DNA of 32,853 nt, taken from assembly GCA_020073615.1 (NCBI GenBank), contig JAIQEX010000077.1:1-32853 (forward strand), written 5' to 3'. The stretch comes from Terriglobia bacterium. GTDB lineage: Bacteria; Acidobacteriota; Terriglobia; Bryobacterales; Bryobacteraceae. How positions within the stretch are numbered: position 1 is the stretch's first letter; every line of letters starts with the position of its first letter. This document shows positions 32,258 through 32,853 of the stretch, in pieces. The translations under genes and the position numbers were made by a program. The notes below the pieces were generated by a model. It ran no database searches, was not told the origin of the DNA, and saw nothing but the letters and a program-made list of their open reading frames with translations.

Positions 32258-32610
32258 CGTCCCGGTTTCCCGCCGCGTCGCGTTCAACACCGCCGCCACT
32301 ACCTTGGCCGTCTCGATGCTGTCGGCCTTGGCGCTCAGGTGGATGCCGGCATGTCCGCTGCGCTCGCCGCGTCGTCCGGTTCGTCGAAGAACTTGCCTTC
32401 CGCCAGCCGCAAACTGCGGATGAGCGCATACGGCGGCCGCACCCCGTACCGCTTCGGCATGTCGCGCGGGGGCTTGGGCAGCACTCGGGCCGGGCGCGCG
32501 CAGCGCCGACATGCTCTCCAACCCCTCGATGTTGGCTCGCAGAATGCGCACGTCGCGCTCCGAGAGCCCGACAGACAGATCGCAAGTTCCAAGCGCCTGA
32601 ACTTCTAACG
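32258..32610 (-). pseudogene. Possible degraded gene remnant
   Basis: This stretch of the 522-bp gap (32258-32779) has no intact gene. On the minus strand protein-like text switches frame: LSVGLSERDVRILRANIEGLE (one frame, from about 32580), then MPKRYGVRPPYALIRSLRLA (another frame, about 32460), then AKADSIETAKVVAAVLNATR (first frame again, about 32330). No start codon precedes the first part. It reads like one gene carrying two compensating frameshifts, but I do not recognise the product and it could be chance. Confidence 0.3.
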
Positions 32611-32694
32611 AGGCTCCGCCTCAGACCGACGAGGTATATTTCCGCCGGGTCTGAAGATCGGGCATAATCCGGTAGATGGCTCCGGTCGACAGTG

Positions 32695-32741
32695 GAGAAC
32701 TGCAAGCAGTTCTCGCCAATGATTTAGGCCGCCGAAGCGGC
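32695..32741. repeat. Perfect inverted repeat and hairpin ahead of the edge gene
   Basis: GAGAACTGC (32695-32703) and GCAGTTCTC (32706-32714) are perfect 9-bp arms around AA. A second hairpin GCCGC-CGAA-GCGGC follows at 32728-32741. They could be an operator, a transcript structure or the end of a mobile element. Confidence 0.5.
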
Positions 32742-32779
32742 AGTCGATCCCGAGCGATCGGAGTCGTGCCGGAGCCAAA

Positions 32780-32853
32780 ATGAGCGTATCACGATCAGTC
32801 GCCGAAGTTCTCCATGAGCACGTGACGTTGGAGGTCGAGGGAATCGACCGGAT
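32780..32853 (+). CDS. N-terminus of a gene leaving the window
   Basis: ATG at 32780 with GGAG 5 nt upstream opens a frame that runs to the window edge (24 codons). The start (SVAEVLHEHVTLEVEGIDR) resembles, from memory, a widespread uncharacterised family found in Acidobacteriota and Actinomycetota that may travel with mobile elements. With only 24 residues this is tentative. Confidence 0.55.
   Translation, partial: MSVSRSVAEVLHEHVTLEVEGIDR

Overview
The window is GC-rich, gene-dense bacterial chromosome. It most resembles an Acidobacteriota genome of the Solibacter/Bryobacter type. That placement is inferred from gene content, not from a phylogenetic marker: an Oar-like TonB-dependent receptor with an N-terminal carboxypeptidase-regulatory domain, a PadR regulator directly ahead of a large MacB/FtsX-like permease of the ADOP type, secreted M28 and M16 peptidases, and a BamD-like lipoprotein. 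I see no rRNA, tRNA, CRISPR array or complete insertion sequence.

Layout. 1-4320: two secreted M28 metallopeptidases (the first cut by the window edge), a metallo-beta-lactamase-fold hydrolase translationally coupled to the first peptidase, a small zinc-ribbon membrane protein and an intergenic repeat cluster. 4430-5920: a DUF2007-like small protein, a ParD/ParE toxin-antitoxin pair with a clear promoter, and a DUF2062 membrane protein. 6041-12606: dprA, topA, a bacteriohemerythrin, a cyclophilin-type lipoprotein whose 3' end carries an 8-bp tandem repeat, a terminator and an acyl-CoA synthetase. 12725-16278: the Oar-like receptor convergent with tdk, separated by a nested palindrome that fills the gap. 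16389-22311: an active/inactive M16 peptidase pair, then padR and the ADOP permease with a promoter/operator ahead of padR. 27402-22328 (minus strand): a close-packed run rsmB, rpe, bamD-HhH fusion, response regulator, yajQ, alpha/beta hydrolase. 27572-30549: a tight plus-strand operon of a TusA-like protein, two DsrE-family proteins and a soluble hybrid histidine kinase with a cysteine-bearing PAS domain. 30692-32257: a YceI-like periplasmic protein and a probable outer-membrane protein. 32258-32853: a degraded region, a perfect inverted repeat and the first codons of a gene that leaves the window.

The most interesting part is the TusA/DsrE/DsrE/hybrid-kinase operon. It looks like a sulfur-carrier relay wired to a two-component phosphorelay, and it could sense sulfane sulfur or thiol redox state; this is inference from domain content and gene packing. 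Next are the octanucleotide repeat that appears to have shifted the reading frame at the end of the cyclophilin gene, and the BamD lipoprotein carrying a ComEA-like helix-hairpin-helix tail.
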